From Frankiaceae bacterium (GTDB lineage Bacteria; Actinomycetota; Actinomycetes; JADGOV01): a stretch of 36,037 nucleotides of DNA. A model generated the notes under the pieces. It did no database searches, was not told where the DNA came from, and saw nothing but the letters and a program-made list of their open reading frames with translations. The stretch covers positions 1-36,037 of the forward strand of contig JADGOV010000021.1 of assembly GCA_017882785.1 (NCBI GenBank), given 5' to 3'. Each line of letters starts with the position of its first letter. Positions within the stretch are counted from its first letter, which is position 1. Shown here piece after piece: positions 20,732-31,401 of the stretch. Made by a program: the position numbers and the translations under genes.

Positions 20732-21781
20732 ATGACTAGCCTTCCGTATCGTCGCATGTGTCGAGCCGCCGCCGTCCTGGGTGGCACAGTCCTACTGAGC
20801 GGCTGTGGGGCGAACGGATCGGGAGCGCGAAAGGTCGCGAACTCCGCCGATTTGGCCCAACCGGTGCCGTTCAGCGCCGCCTCGTCCATCGCCGCACCGA
20901 AGCATGCCAATGTCGTGCGTGCCGGGGAGGCACTCGCGGCCGCCGAGTATGCGCTCTACCAGGAGATGTCCCCGGTGCAGGGATCGCTGCTGGACGCCTA
21001 CCTTCGTCGGCTCGCCGGGGCCTCCGCGAATACCCAGCGATATGTGCAGAACATCGCCGCTCACGGCAGTTGCACCACCGTGGGAACGGCGGTGACCGCG
21101 GCCAGTGCCGGCGTGACCAAACAGCTGGACGCGGCAGTGGGTCGTTTCGACGGTCAGGTCTCCACGATCAAGGCCCATCTGGCCAAGGTTGCTACCGACC
21201 GGGCCGCGGTCGCCAAGGCGACGGCAGCACTGAAAGCTGCGCTGGTGGATGACCCCGGCGCCTGGCAGGTCCCCGGCGTGGACACCAGCGGCACGACGCT
21301 GGAATCCACCGGTGAGTGGCAGATCACCGAGGCGGATGCCATCGCGACGTCGCAGAACAAGGCCGCCTCTTACTCAGCAATCCGCGACCAAGCCTTCACT
21401 CGGGCCCTCGACGTTCGTCGTTCGTGCCTCTCAGCCGCCTCCCGCGAGCGAGTGCGGGCCGTCCACCATCGCACCATCCACACCCCGAGCACGGCCACCC
21501 GCTCCGCCCCCCATCACACGACTGTGACAGAGCCGACTCCCGGGTCCGGCAAGACGTCGATACCGGCCGAGACCGCCACCACCCCGACGCCGACACCGAC
21601 ACTGACCGGCACCACCACACCGACACCGACACCGACCGGCACCACCACACCGACACCGACCGAGACCACCACCACCCCGCCCGCGACCACGAGCTCGTCG
21701 CCGGCAACTCCACCAGCCTCCACGGCCGTTTCGACGCTGGAGTCCACGTCGGCCTCGACGTCGCCGTCCACCGGGCCGTAA
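20732..21781 (+). CDS. Putative lipoprotein with Thr/Pro-rich C-terminal tail
   Basis: N-terminal AAAVLGGTVLLSGCGANGS lipobox; helical central domain; low-complexity T/P/S tail. Confidence 0.75.
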   Translation: MTSLPYRRMCRAAAVLGGTVLLSGCGANGSGARKVANSADLAQPVPFSAASSIAAPKHANVVRAGEALAAAEYALYQEMSPVQGSLLDAYLRRLAGASANTQRYVQNIAAHGSCTTVGTAVTAASAGVTKQLDAAVGRFDGQVSTIKAHLAKVATDRAAVAKATAALKAALVDDPGAWQVPGVDTSGTTLESTGEWQITEADAIATSQNKAASYSAIRDQAFTRALDVRRSCLSAASRERVRAVHHRTIHTPSTATRSAPHHTTVTEPTPGSGKTSIPAETATTPTPTPTLTGTTTPTPTPTGTTTPTPTETTTTPPATTSSSPATPPASTAVSTLESTSASTSPSTGP

Positions 21782-21878
21782 GCGCTGCTGCACCCCGGGG
21801 TCTGTCGTCGTCGGTCAGCGCGCCGCATGGGTGCTGCATGGGCATTGCCGGTACCTGCAATCCCCGCGGGCTGGTGGA

Positions 21879-23543
21879 TCAGGCGGTAACTGTGGTGGCG
21901 ACGGCCTGCAGCCCGAGCGAACGCACCGACTCATCTCGCATCAGATACTTCTGGATCTTGCCGGTGACGGTCATCGGGAAGTCCTCGACGAAGAGCACGT
22001 AACGCGGCACCTTGTAGTGGGCCAGGCTGTCACGGCAGAAATCGCGAACCTGCTCCTCGGTCACCTGCGCGCCCAGGCGCACCTTGACCCAGGCGCAGAG
22101 CTCCTCGCCGTAGCGCGCGTCCGGGACACCGACGACCTGCACATCGGCGATGGCCGGGTGGCTGTAGAGGAACTCCTCGACCTCGCGGGGGTAGATGTTC
22201 TCCCCGCCCCGGATGACCATGTCCTTGCTGCGGCCGACGATGCTGCAGTAGCCCTCGACATCCATCGTCGCCAGGTCTCCGGTGTGCATCCAACCGGCGC
22301 CGTCAACTACGCCCGCGGTCTGCTCCGGGTCGTTCCAGTAGCCGAGCATGACCGAGTATCCGCGGGTGCAGAACTCCCCCCGCGCGCCGCGCGGCACGGT
22401 CAGCCCGGTTTCGGGGTCGACTACCTTTACCTCGATGTGTGGGCCGGGGCGACCCACACTGGTCACCCGTCGCTCGAGATCGTCGTCCGCCCGGGTCTGG
22501 GTGGAAACCGGCGAGGTCTCCGTCATCCCGTAACAGATAGTCACCTCGCTCATGCCCATATCGGCCACGACCCGCTTCATTACCTCCACCGGGCACGGTG
22601 AACCGGCCATGATGCCGGTGCGCAGCGAGGAGAAGTCGTACGTCCCGAACTCGGGCAGGCCCAGTTCGGCGATGAACATCGTCGGTACGCCGTACAGGCT
22701 GGTGCACCGCTCCGCGACGGCCGCGTCGAGGGTCGCCTTCGGGTCGAACGACGGCGCCGGATAGACCAGCGCCGCGCCGTGCGTGGTGGCCCCGAGATTG
22801 CCCATGACCATGCCGAAGCAGTGATAGAGCGGGACCGGGACGCACACCCGGTCCTGCTCGGTGTAACCGCAGAGCTCGCCGACGAAGTATCCGTTGTTGA
22901 GGATGTTGTGGTGGCTGAGGGTGGCACCCTTGGGAAAGCCGGTGGTTCCGCTGGTGTACTGGATGTTGATGGGGTCATCGAAGCTGAGCCCCGCGGCGGC
23001 ATCGTGGAGCCGGTGGGTCGGAGTGGAGTCGCCGCGCTCCTGCAGGGTGTCCCACTGCGCCGAGCCGAGGAAGATGACCCCTTCCAGGGCGGCGAGACTC
23101 GGCCGCAGCTCAGCGATCATGTCGACCAACGACGTGCCCTTCAGCTCCGTCACGCTGATGAGGAGCCGGACTCCGGCCTGCTGCAGGACGTAGGCCAGCT
23201 CTGCGCTGCGGTACGCCGGATTGATGGTGACGAGAATGGCGCCGATCTTGGCCGAGGCGTACTGGACGACGGTCCACTCCATGCAGTTGGGCGCCCAGAT
23301 ACCGACCCGGTCGCCCTTGTCCACCCCGAGGTCCAGCAAGCCGAGGGCGATCGTGTTCACCGCGGCGTTGAACTCCCGGTAAGTCAGGCGCTGGCCGCCG
23401 GCCACGTCGATCAGTGCGTCCCGGTCGCCGAACCGGGCTGCCACGCGTTCCAGGTTGGCGCCGATCGTTTCCCCGAGAAGTGGAACGCCGGAAGTGCCGT
23501 GGCCGTAGGAGAGGGGAGCAGGCAGACGCATGGACGCCTCCAT
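21879..23543 (-). CDS. AMP-binding fatty-acyl-CoA synthetase
   Basis: [88 protein letters not shown]. Start at [16 protein letters not shown]. Confidence 0.93.
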   Translation of the reverse strand: MEASMRLPAPLSYGHGTSGVPLLGETIGANLERVAARFGDRDALIDVAGGQRLTYREFNAAVNTIALGLLDLGVDKGDRVGIWAPNCMEWTVVQYASAKIGAILVTINPAYRSAELAYVLQQAGVRLLISVTELKGTSLVDMIAELRPSLAALEGVIFLGSAQWDTLQERGDSTPTHRLHDAAAGLSFDDPINIQYTSGTTGFPKGATLSHHNILNNGYFVGELCGYTEQDRVCVPVPLYHCFGMVMGNLGATTHGAALVYPAPSFDPKATLDAAVAERCTSLYGVPTMFIAELGLPEFGTYDFSSLRTGIMAGSPCPVEVMKRVVADMGMSEVTICYGMTETSPVSTQTRADDDLERRVTSVGRPGPHIEVKVVDPETGLTVPRGARGEFCTRGYSVMLGYWNDPEQTAGVVDGAGWMHTGDLATMDVEGYCSIVGRSKDMVIRGGENIYPREVEEFLYSHPAIADVQVVGVPDARYGEELCAWVKVRLGAQVTEEQVRDFCRDSLAHYKVPRYVLFVEDFPMTVTGKIQKYLMRDESVRSLGLQAVATTVTA

Positions 23544-23613
23544 GAGGATCCGAGGTCGCGGACCGGTGCCTGGCGACTGGGTCCAGCCCACACCCGTCGG
23601 GGCGGGACGGCTA

Positions 23614-23627
23614 GGGACTGAAGTCCC
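23614..23627. promoter_or_regulatory. DosR/DevR-like palindrome in a divergent promoter region
   Basis: GGGACTGAAGTCCC, perfect 6-bp arms around GA; 13/14 match to GGGACTWWAGTCCC. Confidence 0.5.
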
Positions 23628-23694
23628 GCCGATCCGCACGAGCGCCCGCGCGCCAGCTGTCGGAACCACCGCTGGGCACGCCTAGCGTAGGGAC

Positions 23695-25674
23695 GTGACA
23701 CCGTCCGGAGGGCTCACCGAGGAGCTGCGCGCACGCACCGATGAGGACTTGGCGGCGCTGTTCGCCGTGCGCCCAGACCTGCTCGTCCCCCTCCCGCCGG
23801 ACGTCGACACGCTGGCGGTGCGGGCGCTCTCGCGCTGGTCGATCTCGGCGGCGCTGGCCGGCCTCGACCTGTGGTGTGGGGAGTTGGCCCAGGCACTGGT
23901 CGCGCTGCCGGCCCCGACGTCCTATGCCGCGGTGGGTGCGGCTCTCGGCGCCGAACCCGCTGACGTCGCCCGTGGTCTGGACCGGCTTTGTGCCCTGGCG
24001 CTGGCCTGGGGCGAGCCGACCGCCCTCGCGGTGGCCCCACCGCTGCACGGCATGCTCAGTGCGTCGCTGGCTCGGCCCAGCCACCCGATGCCGCCGCCGG
24101 TCGGCCGGCGCCAGATCGGCGCCGAGACTGCCGACCGGGCAGCCGGCGCCGCGGCGGCCGGAGTGGTACGCCTCCTAGATGAGCTGGTGGAGTCGTGGGG
24201 GGCCGCGCCGCCCGCGGTGCTGAAAAGCGGCGGCCTCGGGCTCCGTGACTCGCGCCGCACCGCGGCCGCTCTGGACGTGCCGGAGGAGACGGCGGTAGTC
24301 CTGGCCGAGGTGGCCTACGCCGGCGGACTGGTCGCCGCCTCGCCCGGATACGACGCTGTCTGGTTGCCGACCCCGACCTACGATGCGTGGCAGACCAAAC
24401 CGGTCGGCGCGCGCTGGATAGCCTTGGCCACCGCCTGGCTCGGTATGCCGCGCGCGCCGGGTCGCGCGCTGACCCGTGACGAGCGGGGCAAGACCCGCAC
24501 CGCGCTCAGTCCTGAGCTGATGGAGTCGCGCGAGCCGGACCAGCGCCGGGCGCTGCTGCAGGTGCTGGCCGAGTTGCCCTCAGGCGCGGCGGCTACCCCC
24601 GGCGACGTGGTCGCGATCGTCCAGTGGCAGCGGCCCCTGACGTTCGACCCGCAGCTCGCCGTCGACACACTCACCTCGGCCGAACTGCTCGGTGTCACCG
24701 GCCGCGCGGCCATGACAACGGCCGGACGCGCCCTGCTGGCCGGACAGGAGGCCACCGCGGCCGCAGCGGTCAACCCGCACTTGCCCGCCCTGCTCGATTC
24801 AGTCCTTCTGCAGGCCGACCTGACTGCTGTCGCACCGGGACCACTGGCACCGACACTGGCCAGCGAGCTGCGGCTGCTGGCGGACGTGGAGTCCACCGGC
24901 GGCGCGACGGTGTACCGGTTCAGCGAGGCGTCGCTGCGCCGGGCTTTCGACGCGGGCCGCAGCGCGGATGACGTCCTGCAACTGCTCCACCAGCGGTCGA
25001 GGACGCCGGTACCGCAGGCGCTGGGCTATCTCATCGAGGACGTGGGGCGCCGGCACGGCCGGATTCGGGTCGGTAGCGCCCAGGCTGTGCTGCGCTGTGA
25101 CGACGAGGCATTGCTCGCCGAGGTGCTCGCCACTCGCCGGGCCGGCGCGCTGCGACTGCGCCGGCTGGCACCGACAGTCCTCGCCGCACAGGCGCCGGTC
25201 GAGGCGGTCGTGGACGCGCTGCGGGCCGCCGGCTTCGCCCCGGCGATCGAGTCGGCGGAGGGTACTGTCGTGGTCGAACGCCCGCCTCGGCGACGAACGC
25301 CGGCCCAGACCGAGCAGCCCGGCCGCCAGGTCTGGCCGCCGCAGCCGCGGCCGGAGCAGGTGCAGGCGGCCGTGCGGGCACTTCGGGCCGGCGAGCGGGC
25401 CGCCCGCCATCGGCCGGCCGAACCGGGTACGCACGGGCCCTCGGTCACTACCCCGATGGAGACCCTGCACCTGCTGCGGCAGGCGGCCCGTGACGGCCGC
25501 GGCGTGTGGATCGGCTACCTCAACGCCGCAGGCGTGGCGTCGACCCGGATCATCGAACCGGCTTTCGTCGACGGCGGGTACGTCACAGCCTTCGACCATC
25601 GTCGCGGAGAGCGCCGCACATTCGCGGCCCACCGCATCACAAGTGCGGCGCTGGTAAGCGAGGATGAGCTGTGA
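23695..25674 (+). CDS. Helicase-associated (helicase C-terminal domain 3-like) protein, partner of XPB
   Basis: 659 aa; LTEELRARTDEDLAALFAVRPDLLVPLPPDVDTLAVRA and C-terminal LHLLRQAARDGRGVWIGYLNAAG WYL-like segment; overlaps the XPB gene by 4 nt. Confidence 0.88.
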   Translation: MTPSGGLTEELRARTDEDLAALFAVRPDLLVPLPPDVDTLAVRALSRWSISAALAGLDLWCGELAQALVALPAPTSYAAVGAALGAEPADVARGLDRLCALALAWGEPTALAVAPPLHGMLSASLARPSHPMPPPVGRRQIGAETADRAAGAAAAGVVRLLDELVESWGAAPPAVLKSGGLGLRDSRRTAAALDVPEETAVVLAEVAYAGGLVAASPGYDAVWLPTPTYDAWQTKPVGARWIALATAWLGMPRAPGRALTRDERGKTRTALSPELMESREPDQRRALLQVLAELPSGAAATPGDVVAIVQWQRPLTFDPQLAVDTLTSAELLGVTGRAAMTTAGRALLAGQEATAAAAVNPHLPALLDSVLLQADLTAVAPGPLAPTLASELRLLADVESTGGATVYRFSEASLRRAFDAGRSADDVLQLLHQRSRTPVPQALGYLIEDVGRRHGRIRVGSAQAVLRCDDEALLAEVLATRRAGALRLRRLAPTVLAAQAPVEAVVDALRAAGFAPAIESAEGTVVVERPPRRRTPAQTEQPGRQVWPPQPRPEQVQAAVRALRAGERAARHRPAEPGTHGPSVTTPMETLHLLRQAARDGRGVWIGYLNAAGVASTRIIEPAFVDGGYVTAFDHRRGERRTFAAHRITSAALVSEDEL

Positions 25675-27317
25675 CCGACGGCCCGTTGATCGTGCAGTCC
25701 GACAAGACCCTGCTGTTGGAGGTCGACCACCCCGCGGCGCCTGAGTGCCGGTCGGCGATCGCGCCGTTCGCCGAGCTAGAGCGCGCCCCGGAGCACGTGC
25801 ACACCTACCGGGTCACGGCGCTGGGGTTGTGGAATGCCCGCGCCGCCGGACACGACGCCGAGCAGGTGGTCGACGCGCTGCTGCGGTTCTCCCGGTACCC
25901 GGTGCCACACGCTCTGCTCGTCGACGTGGCCGAGACGATGGCCCGCTACGGCAGGCTGCGGCTGCGCAACGATCCCGCTCACGGACTCGTCCTTGCCAGC
26001 ACCGACCCCGCGGTGCTCGCCGAGGTCGTGCGGTCCAAGAAGATCGCGCCGCTGCTCGGGCGGCACCTGGACGCGGACACCGTGCTCGTGCATGCCAGCC
26101 AACGCGGGCACCTCAAGCAGCTGCTGCTCAAGCTGGGTTGGCCGGCTGAGGATCTGGCCGGGTACGTCGACGGCGAGGCGCACACGATCGCCCTGCGCGA
26201 GGAAGGGTGGTCGCTGCGGACCTACCAGCAGGACGCGGTCACCGGCTTCTGGCACGGTGGCTCAGGGGTGGTGGTGCTGCCGTGCGGCGCCGGCAAGACC
26301 ATCGTCGGCGCGGCCGCGATGGCCGAGGCGGCGGCAACGACGCTGATCCTGGTGACGAACACGGTCTCGGCCCGGCAGTGGCGGGCGGAGCTGCTCAAGC
26401 GGACCACGCTGACCAACGAAGAGATCGGCGAGTACTCAGGGGAGCGCAAGGAGATCCGGCCGGTGACGATCGCCACTTACCAGGTGATGGTCACCAAGCG
26501 GAAGGGCGAGTTCCCCCACCTCGGGGTCTTCGGCGCGCGCGACTGGGGACTCATCGTCTACGACGAGGTGCACCTGCTGCCGGCGCCGGTGTTCCGGTTC
26601 ACCGCGGACCTGCAGTCCAGGCGGCGGCTGGGCCTGACCGCCACGCTCGTCCGTGAGGACGGCCGTGAGGGCGACGTCTTCTCCCTGATCGGGCCGAAGC
26701 GCTACGACGTGCCGTGGCGGGAGATGGAGGCACAGGGCTGGATCGCGCCGGCGGACTGCGTGGAGGTACGGGTGACGCTCTCCGACGACGCCCGGCTGCA
26801 GTACGCCACCTCCGAACCGGCGGACCAGTACCGGGTGTGCGCCACCGCACCGGCCAAGCTGCGGGTGGTCGAGGCGCTGATCCGACGGCACGCCACCGAC
26901 AGGGTGCTGGTGATCGGCGCGTACCTGGACCAGATCGACACGCTGGCCGAGCGGTTGGGCGCACCGTCGATCACCGGCAGCACCCGCAACGCCGAGCGCG
27001 AACGGCTCTACGAGGCCTTCCGCAACGGTGAGGAGCGGCTGCTCGTGGTCTCCAAGGTGGCCAACTTCTCCATCGACCTGCCGGAGGCGAACGTCGCTAT
27101 CCAGGTCTCCGGCACGTTCGGCTCGCGGCAGGAGGAGGCCCAGCGGCTCGGCCGAATCCTGCGGCCCAAGGCGAACGGTGGCGGCGCGCGGTTCTACGCC
27201 GTGGTCGCCAGGGACACCCTGGATGCCGAGTACGCCGCCCACCGACAGCGCTTCCTCGCCGAGCAGGGCTACGCCTACGAGATCGTCGACGCGGACGCGG
27301 TCCTGGCCGAGGACTGA
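25671..27317 (+). CDS. DEAD/DEAH-box helicase, XPB/Rad25 family
   Basis: GVVVLPCGAGKTIVGAAAMA (Walker A), VYDEVHLLPAPVFRFTADLQSRRRLGLTATLVREDGREGDVFSLIGPKRYDVPWREME, QEEAQRLGRILRPK. Confidence 0.96.
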   Translation: MTDGPLIVQSDKTLLLEVDHPAAPECRSAIAPFAELERAPEHVHTYRVTALGLWNARAAGHDAEQVVDALLRFSRYPVPHALLVDVAETMARYGRLRLRNDPAHGLVLASTDPAVLAEVVRSKKIAPLLGRHLDADTVLVHASQRGHLKQLLLKLGWPAEDLAGYVDGEAHTIALREEGWSLRTYQQDAVTGFWHGGSGVVVLPCGAGKTIVGAAAMAEAAATTLILVTNTVSARQWRAELLKRTTLTNEEIGEYSGERKEIRPVTIATYQVMVTKRKGEFPHLGVFGARDWGLIVYDEVHLLPAPVFRFTADLQSRRRLGLTATLVREDGREGDVFSLIGPKRYDVPWREMEAQGWIAPADCVEVRVTLSDDARLQYATSEPADQYRVCATAPAKLRVVEALIRRHATDRVLVIGAYLDQIDTLAERLGAPSITGSTRNAERERLYEAFRNGEERLLVVSKVANFSIDLPEANVAIQVSGTFGSRQEEAQRLGRILRPKANGGGARFYAVVARDTLDAEYAAHRQRFLAEQGYAYEIVDADAVLAED

Positions 27318-27442
27318 CCTGGCCCCGCCCCGCCTTGCCGACTGGCCCCCCGCCCGGCCCTTCCTGCTCGTGCTCGTCGCCCACTCAGGACAGTTGACGC
27401 GCAGGCACGGTCTTCGTCCACAGCCAAGCGATGGCATGCGGA

Positions 27443-27472
27443 AGGGGCGACCCCCCGAAGGAGGCCGCCCCT
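27443..27472. terminator. Strong hairpin between convergent xpb and groEL
   Basis: Minus strand AGGGGCGGCCTCCTTCGGGGGGTCGCCCCTT: GGGGCG/CGCCCC stem with inner CCTCC-TTCG-GGGGG. Confidence 0.75.
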
Positions 27473-27497
27473 GTCCGTGGTGCCGTTCCGGGACTTC

Positions 27498-29247
<1,750 letters not shown>

Positions 29248-29254
29248 ACCATTG

Positions 29255-29281
29255 TTAGCACTCTCCAGCGGGGAGTGCAAG
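29255..29281. promoter_or_regulatory. CIRCE element 2 (HrcA operator), distal
   Basis: TTAGCACTC-N9-GAGTGCAAG (9/9 and 7/9), 7 bp from element 1. Confidence 0.8.
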
Positions 29282-29371
29282 CGCTTCCGCACATGCCGGG
29301 ACGGCGCCTGCGGGGCGCTGGGTCCCGCCGCGGTCCGGTCGCGTCGGCAAGGCTGGCCCGCCCGCTTCGGC

Positions 29372-29518
29372 TCGCCGATCATGCTCCAACAGGCATTGGC
29401 TGCGCCGATCATGCTCCAACGTGCGTCGGCGCACGAGGCGGAACGCGCCTTCTCGCATGATCGGCGCGCTGCCGGCCCCACGCCCCGGCTGGAACGCGCG
29501 TTCTCGCATGATCGGCGC
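29372..29518. repeat. Cluster of direct and inverted repeats
   Basis: CGCCGATCATGCTCCAAC at 29373-29390 and 29403-29420; GGAACGCGC(C/G)TTCTCGCATGATCGGCGC at 29440-29467 and 29491-29518 (27/28 identical); shared core GCATGATCGGCG in opposite orientation. Confidence 0.9.
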
Positions 29519-29580
29519 ACCCAAGGTGGAGGCCAAGGCCGATACCGAGGCGACCTCAGCCCGGCGCCCGGGAGCAGCCC

Positions 29581-29808
29581 TCAACCAGAGCGTAGGCCGA
29601 GGTCCCGACGCTCCCGGGGACGCTCGTACCGGGCCCAGGTCACGCTGCTGTGGGAGTACGCGCAGTCCCAGCAGATCACCCGGATCTCACCACGGATCTG
29701 CTGAATGCGGGGCCCGATCCACACCGCCGCACCGCAGTCGGCGCAGTCGGTCTGCCGACTGTTGGCCACCACGGGTGGGAGGTGTAGGCCGGGAGAGTCC
29801 CTCTCCAA
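29581..29808 (-). CDS. Small putative zinc-ribbon protein (two CxxC motifs)
   Basis: 75 aa: TDCADCGAAVWIGPRIQQIRGEIRVICWDCAYSHSSVTWARYERPRERR. Confidence 0.5.
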   Translation of the reverse strand: MERDSPGLHLPPVVANSRQTDCADCGAAVWIGPRIQQIRGEIRVICWDCAYSHSSVTWARYERPRERRDLGLRSG

Positions 29809-29985
29809 CTCGGCTGTCCTGCCCCTTCTGGAGTGCCGGTGACGATGGTGACCCGGGCCAGCCCGGCCCCACCGACCTGGCGCTCAGCACGCTCGTCGTG
29901 ACCACGCTCTACCCCCGTTGTTTCCGCGATGTGGCGCCCGTAGTAACCGCCCGCTAACTCACAGTTCATTTCGGGTCGGCGAGAC

Positions 29986-31236
29986 TCAACCCGCAAGCCC
30001 GGCCGCAACGAACGCGTCGTAGGAGGCTGCGATGGTCGTCGTCGGCCGAGCTACGTCGGCGATGGCATCCAGCGTCTTGAGGCCGTCGCCGGTGTTGAGC
30101 AGCACCGTCTCCGCGTCGGGGTCCAGGACCCCGCCGGCCAGCAGCCGGCGCAGCGTGGCCACCACCACGCCGCCTGCGGTCTCGGCGAAGATGCCCTCGG
30201 TGTGGGCCAGCAGCCGCATTCCGTCGATGGCCTCAGCGTCACTCACCGCCGCGATCGCGCCGCCGGTGCGGCGAACGGCGTCGAGTGCGTACGGCCCGTC
30301 CGCCGGGTTACCGATCGCCAGGGACTTGGCGATGCCGCTCGGACGGACCGGACGGACCACGTCCCAGCCCGCCGCGAACGCGGTCGCCACCGGCGCGCAC
30401 CCGTCGCTCTGGGCGCCGAAGACCCGGTAAGGCGATCCCTCGACCAGGCCCAGCTGGGACATCTCTCGCCAAGCCTTGTCCACCTTGGTCAGCAGCGAGC
30501 CGGAGGCCACCGGGCACACCACCTGGTCCGGCAGCCGCCAGCCCAACTGTTCGGCGATCTCGTAACCGACGGTCTTGCTGCCTTCGGCGTAGAACGGCCG
30601 GACGTTGGTGTTCACGAACGCCCAGGGAAGCTCGCCCACCAACTCCGAGCAGAGCCTGTTCACGTCGTCGTAGCTGCCCTCCACCGCGACCAGCGTGCCA
30701 CCGTAGACCGCGGCCATGGTGACCTTCGCCGGCTCCAGATCGGCCGGAATGAGCACGACCGACCGCATACCACCCTTCGCGGCCGCGGCGGCCACCGCCC
30801 CGGCAAGGTTGCCGGTGGACGCGCACGCCAGCACCTCGAAGCCGAGCGTGCGGGCAGCGGAGGCGGCCACCGCGACCACCCGGTCCTTGAAGGAGTGGGT
30901 CGGGTTGCCGCTGTCGTCCTTCACCCACAGGCGGCGCATGCCCAGCGCGCGGGCCAGGTTGTCCGCCCGGACCAGCCGGGTCATGCCGACCTGCAGGTCG
31001 ACCAGCGGCCGCACCGGCAGCAGGTCGGCATAGCGCCACATCGTCTGCGGACCGGCCTCGATCGAGGCCCGGCTCACCGCGCCGAAGGAGTAGGCGATCT
31101 CCAGCGGGCCGAAGCAGTCCGCGCAGACGTGGTCGGCCCCGAGGTCGTAGGTGGCATCGCATTCGCGGCAGGTCAGTCCGGCCGCCGCGCCGAACCTGGC
31201 AGGCGAATCAAGGCCTGAATCGATAACAGCAGTCAT
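29986..31236 (-). CDS. thrC: Threonine synthase homologue with N-terminal zinc ribbon (PLP fold-type II)
   Basis: LTCRECDATYDLGADHVCADCFGPLEIAYSFG ribbon; VKDDSGNPTHSFKDRVVAVAASAARTLGFEVLACASTGNLAGAVAAAAAKGG PLP-lysine region; GDGLKTLDAI. Confidence 0.92.
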   Translation of the reverse strand: MTAVIDSGLDSPARFGAAAGLTCRECDATYDLGADHVCADCFGPLEIAYSFGAVSRASIEAGPQTMWRYADLLPVRPLVDLQVGMTRLVRADNLARALGMRRLWVKDDSGNPTHSFKDRVVAVAASAARTLGFEVLACASTGNLAGAVAAAAAKGGMRSVVLIPADLEPAKVTMAAVYGGTLVAVEGSYDDVNRLCSELVGELPWAFVNTNVRPFYAEGSKTVGYEIAEQLGWRLPDQVVCPVASGSLLTKVDKAWREMSQLGLVEGSPYRVFGAQSDGCAPVATAFAAGWDVVRPVRPSGIAKSLAIGNPADGPYALDAVRRTGGAIAAVSDAEAIDGMRLLAHTEGIFAETAGGVVVATLRRLLAGGVLDPDAETVLLNTGDGLKTLDAIADVARPTTTIAASYDAFVAAGLAG

Positions 31237-31249
31237 GAGCAGCGAGATC

Positions 31250-31390
31250 TCCTCATCTCTCCCGCGCGCCGGATGCCGCGGGCCGGAGTTGGCACCTGTC
31301 CGTCGCTCGCCGCTGCCTGTCAGCTGATGAGATACGCCGGGTGGTTGCCGGGGCTTCGTCGGGCCGGTCCCTCTGCCCCTCGTGATGAGC
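31250..31390 (-). ncRNA. SAM-I (S-box) riboswitch in the thrC-like leader
   Basis: Minus strand CTCATCACGAGGGGCAGAGGGACCGGCCCGACGAAGCCCCGGCAACCACCCGG...ACAGGTGCCAACTCCGGCCCG...GGGAGAGATGAG; P1 arms CTCATC (31384-31389) and GATGAG (31252-31257); hallmark GAGGGACYGGCCCGAYGAARCCCxGGCAACC and GGTGCCAACTCC. Confidence 0.94.
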
Positions 31391-31401
31391 GTTGTTCAGT
31401 T

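Noticed and set aside
21589-21670. Possible CRISPR-like short repeats
   Set aside because: In-frame Thr/Pro codon repeats within a CDS, with no spacers or cas genes.
29372-29518. CRISPR interpretation of the repeat cluster
   Set aside because: Only two pairs of repeats in opposite orientations with unequal spacing and no cas genes; better explained as palindromic intergenic repeats.
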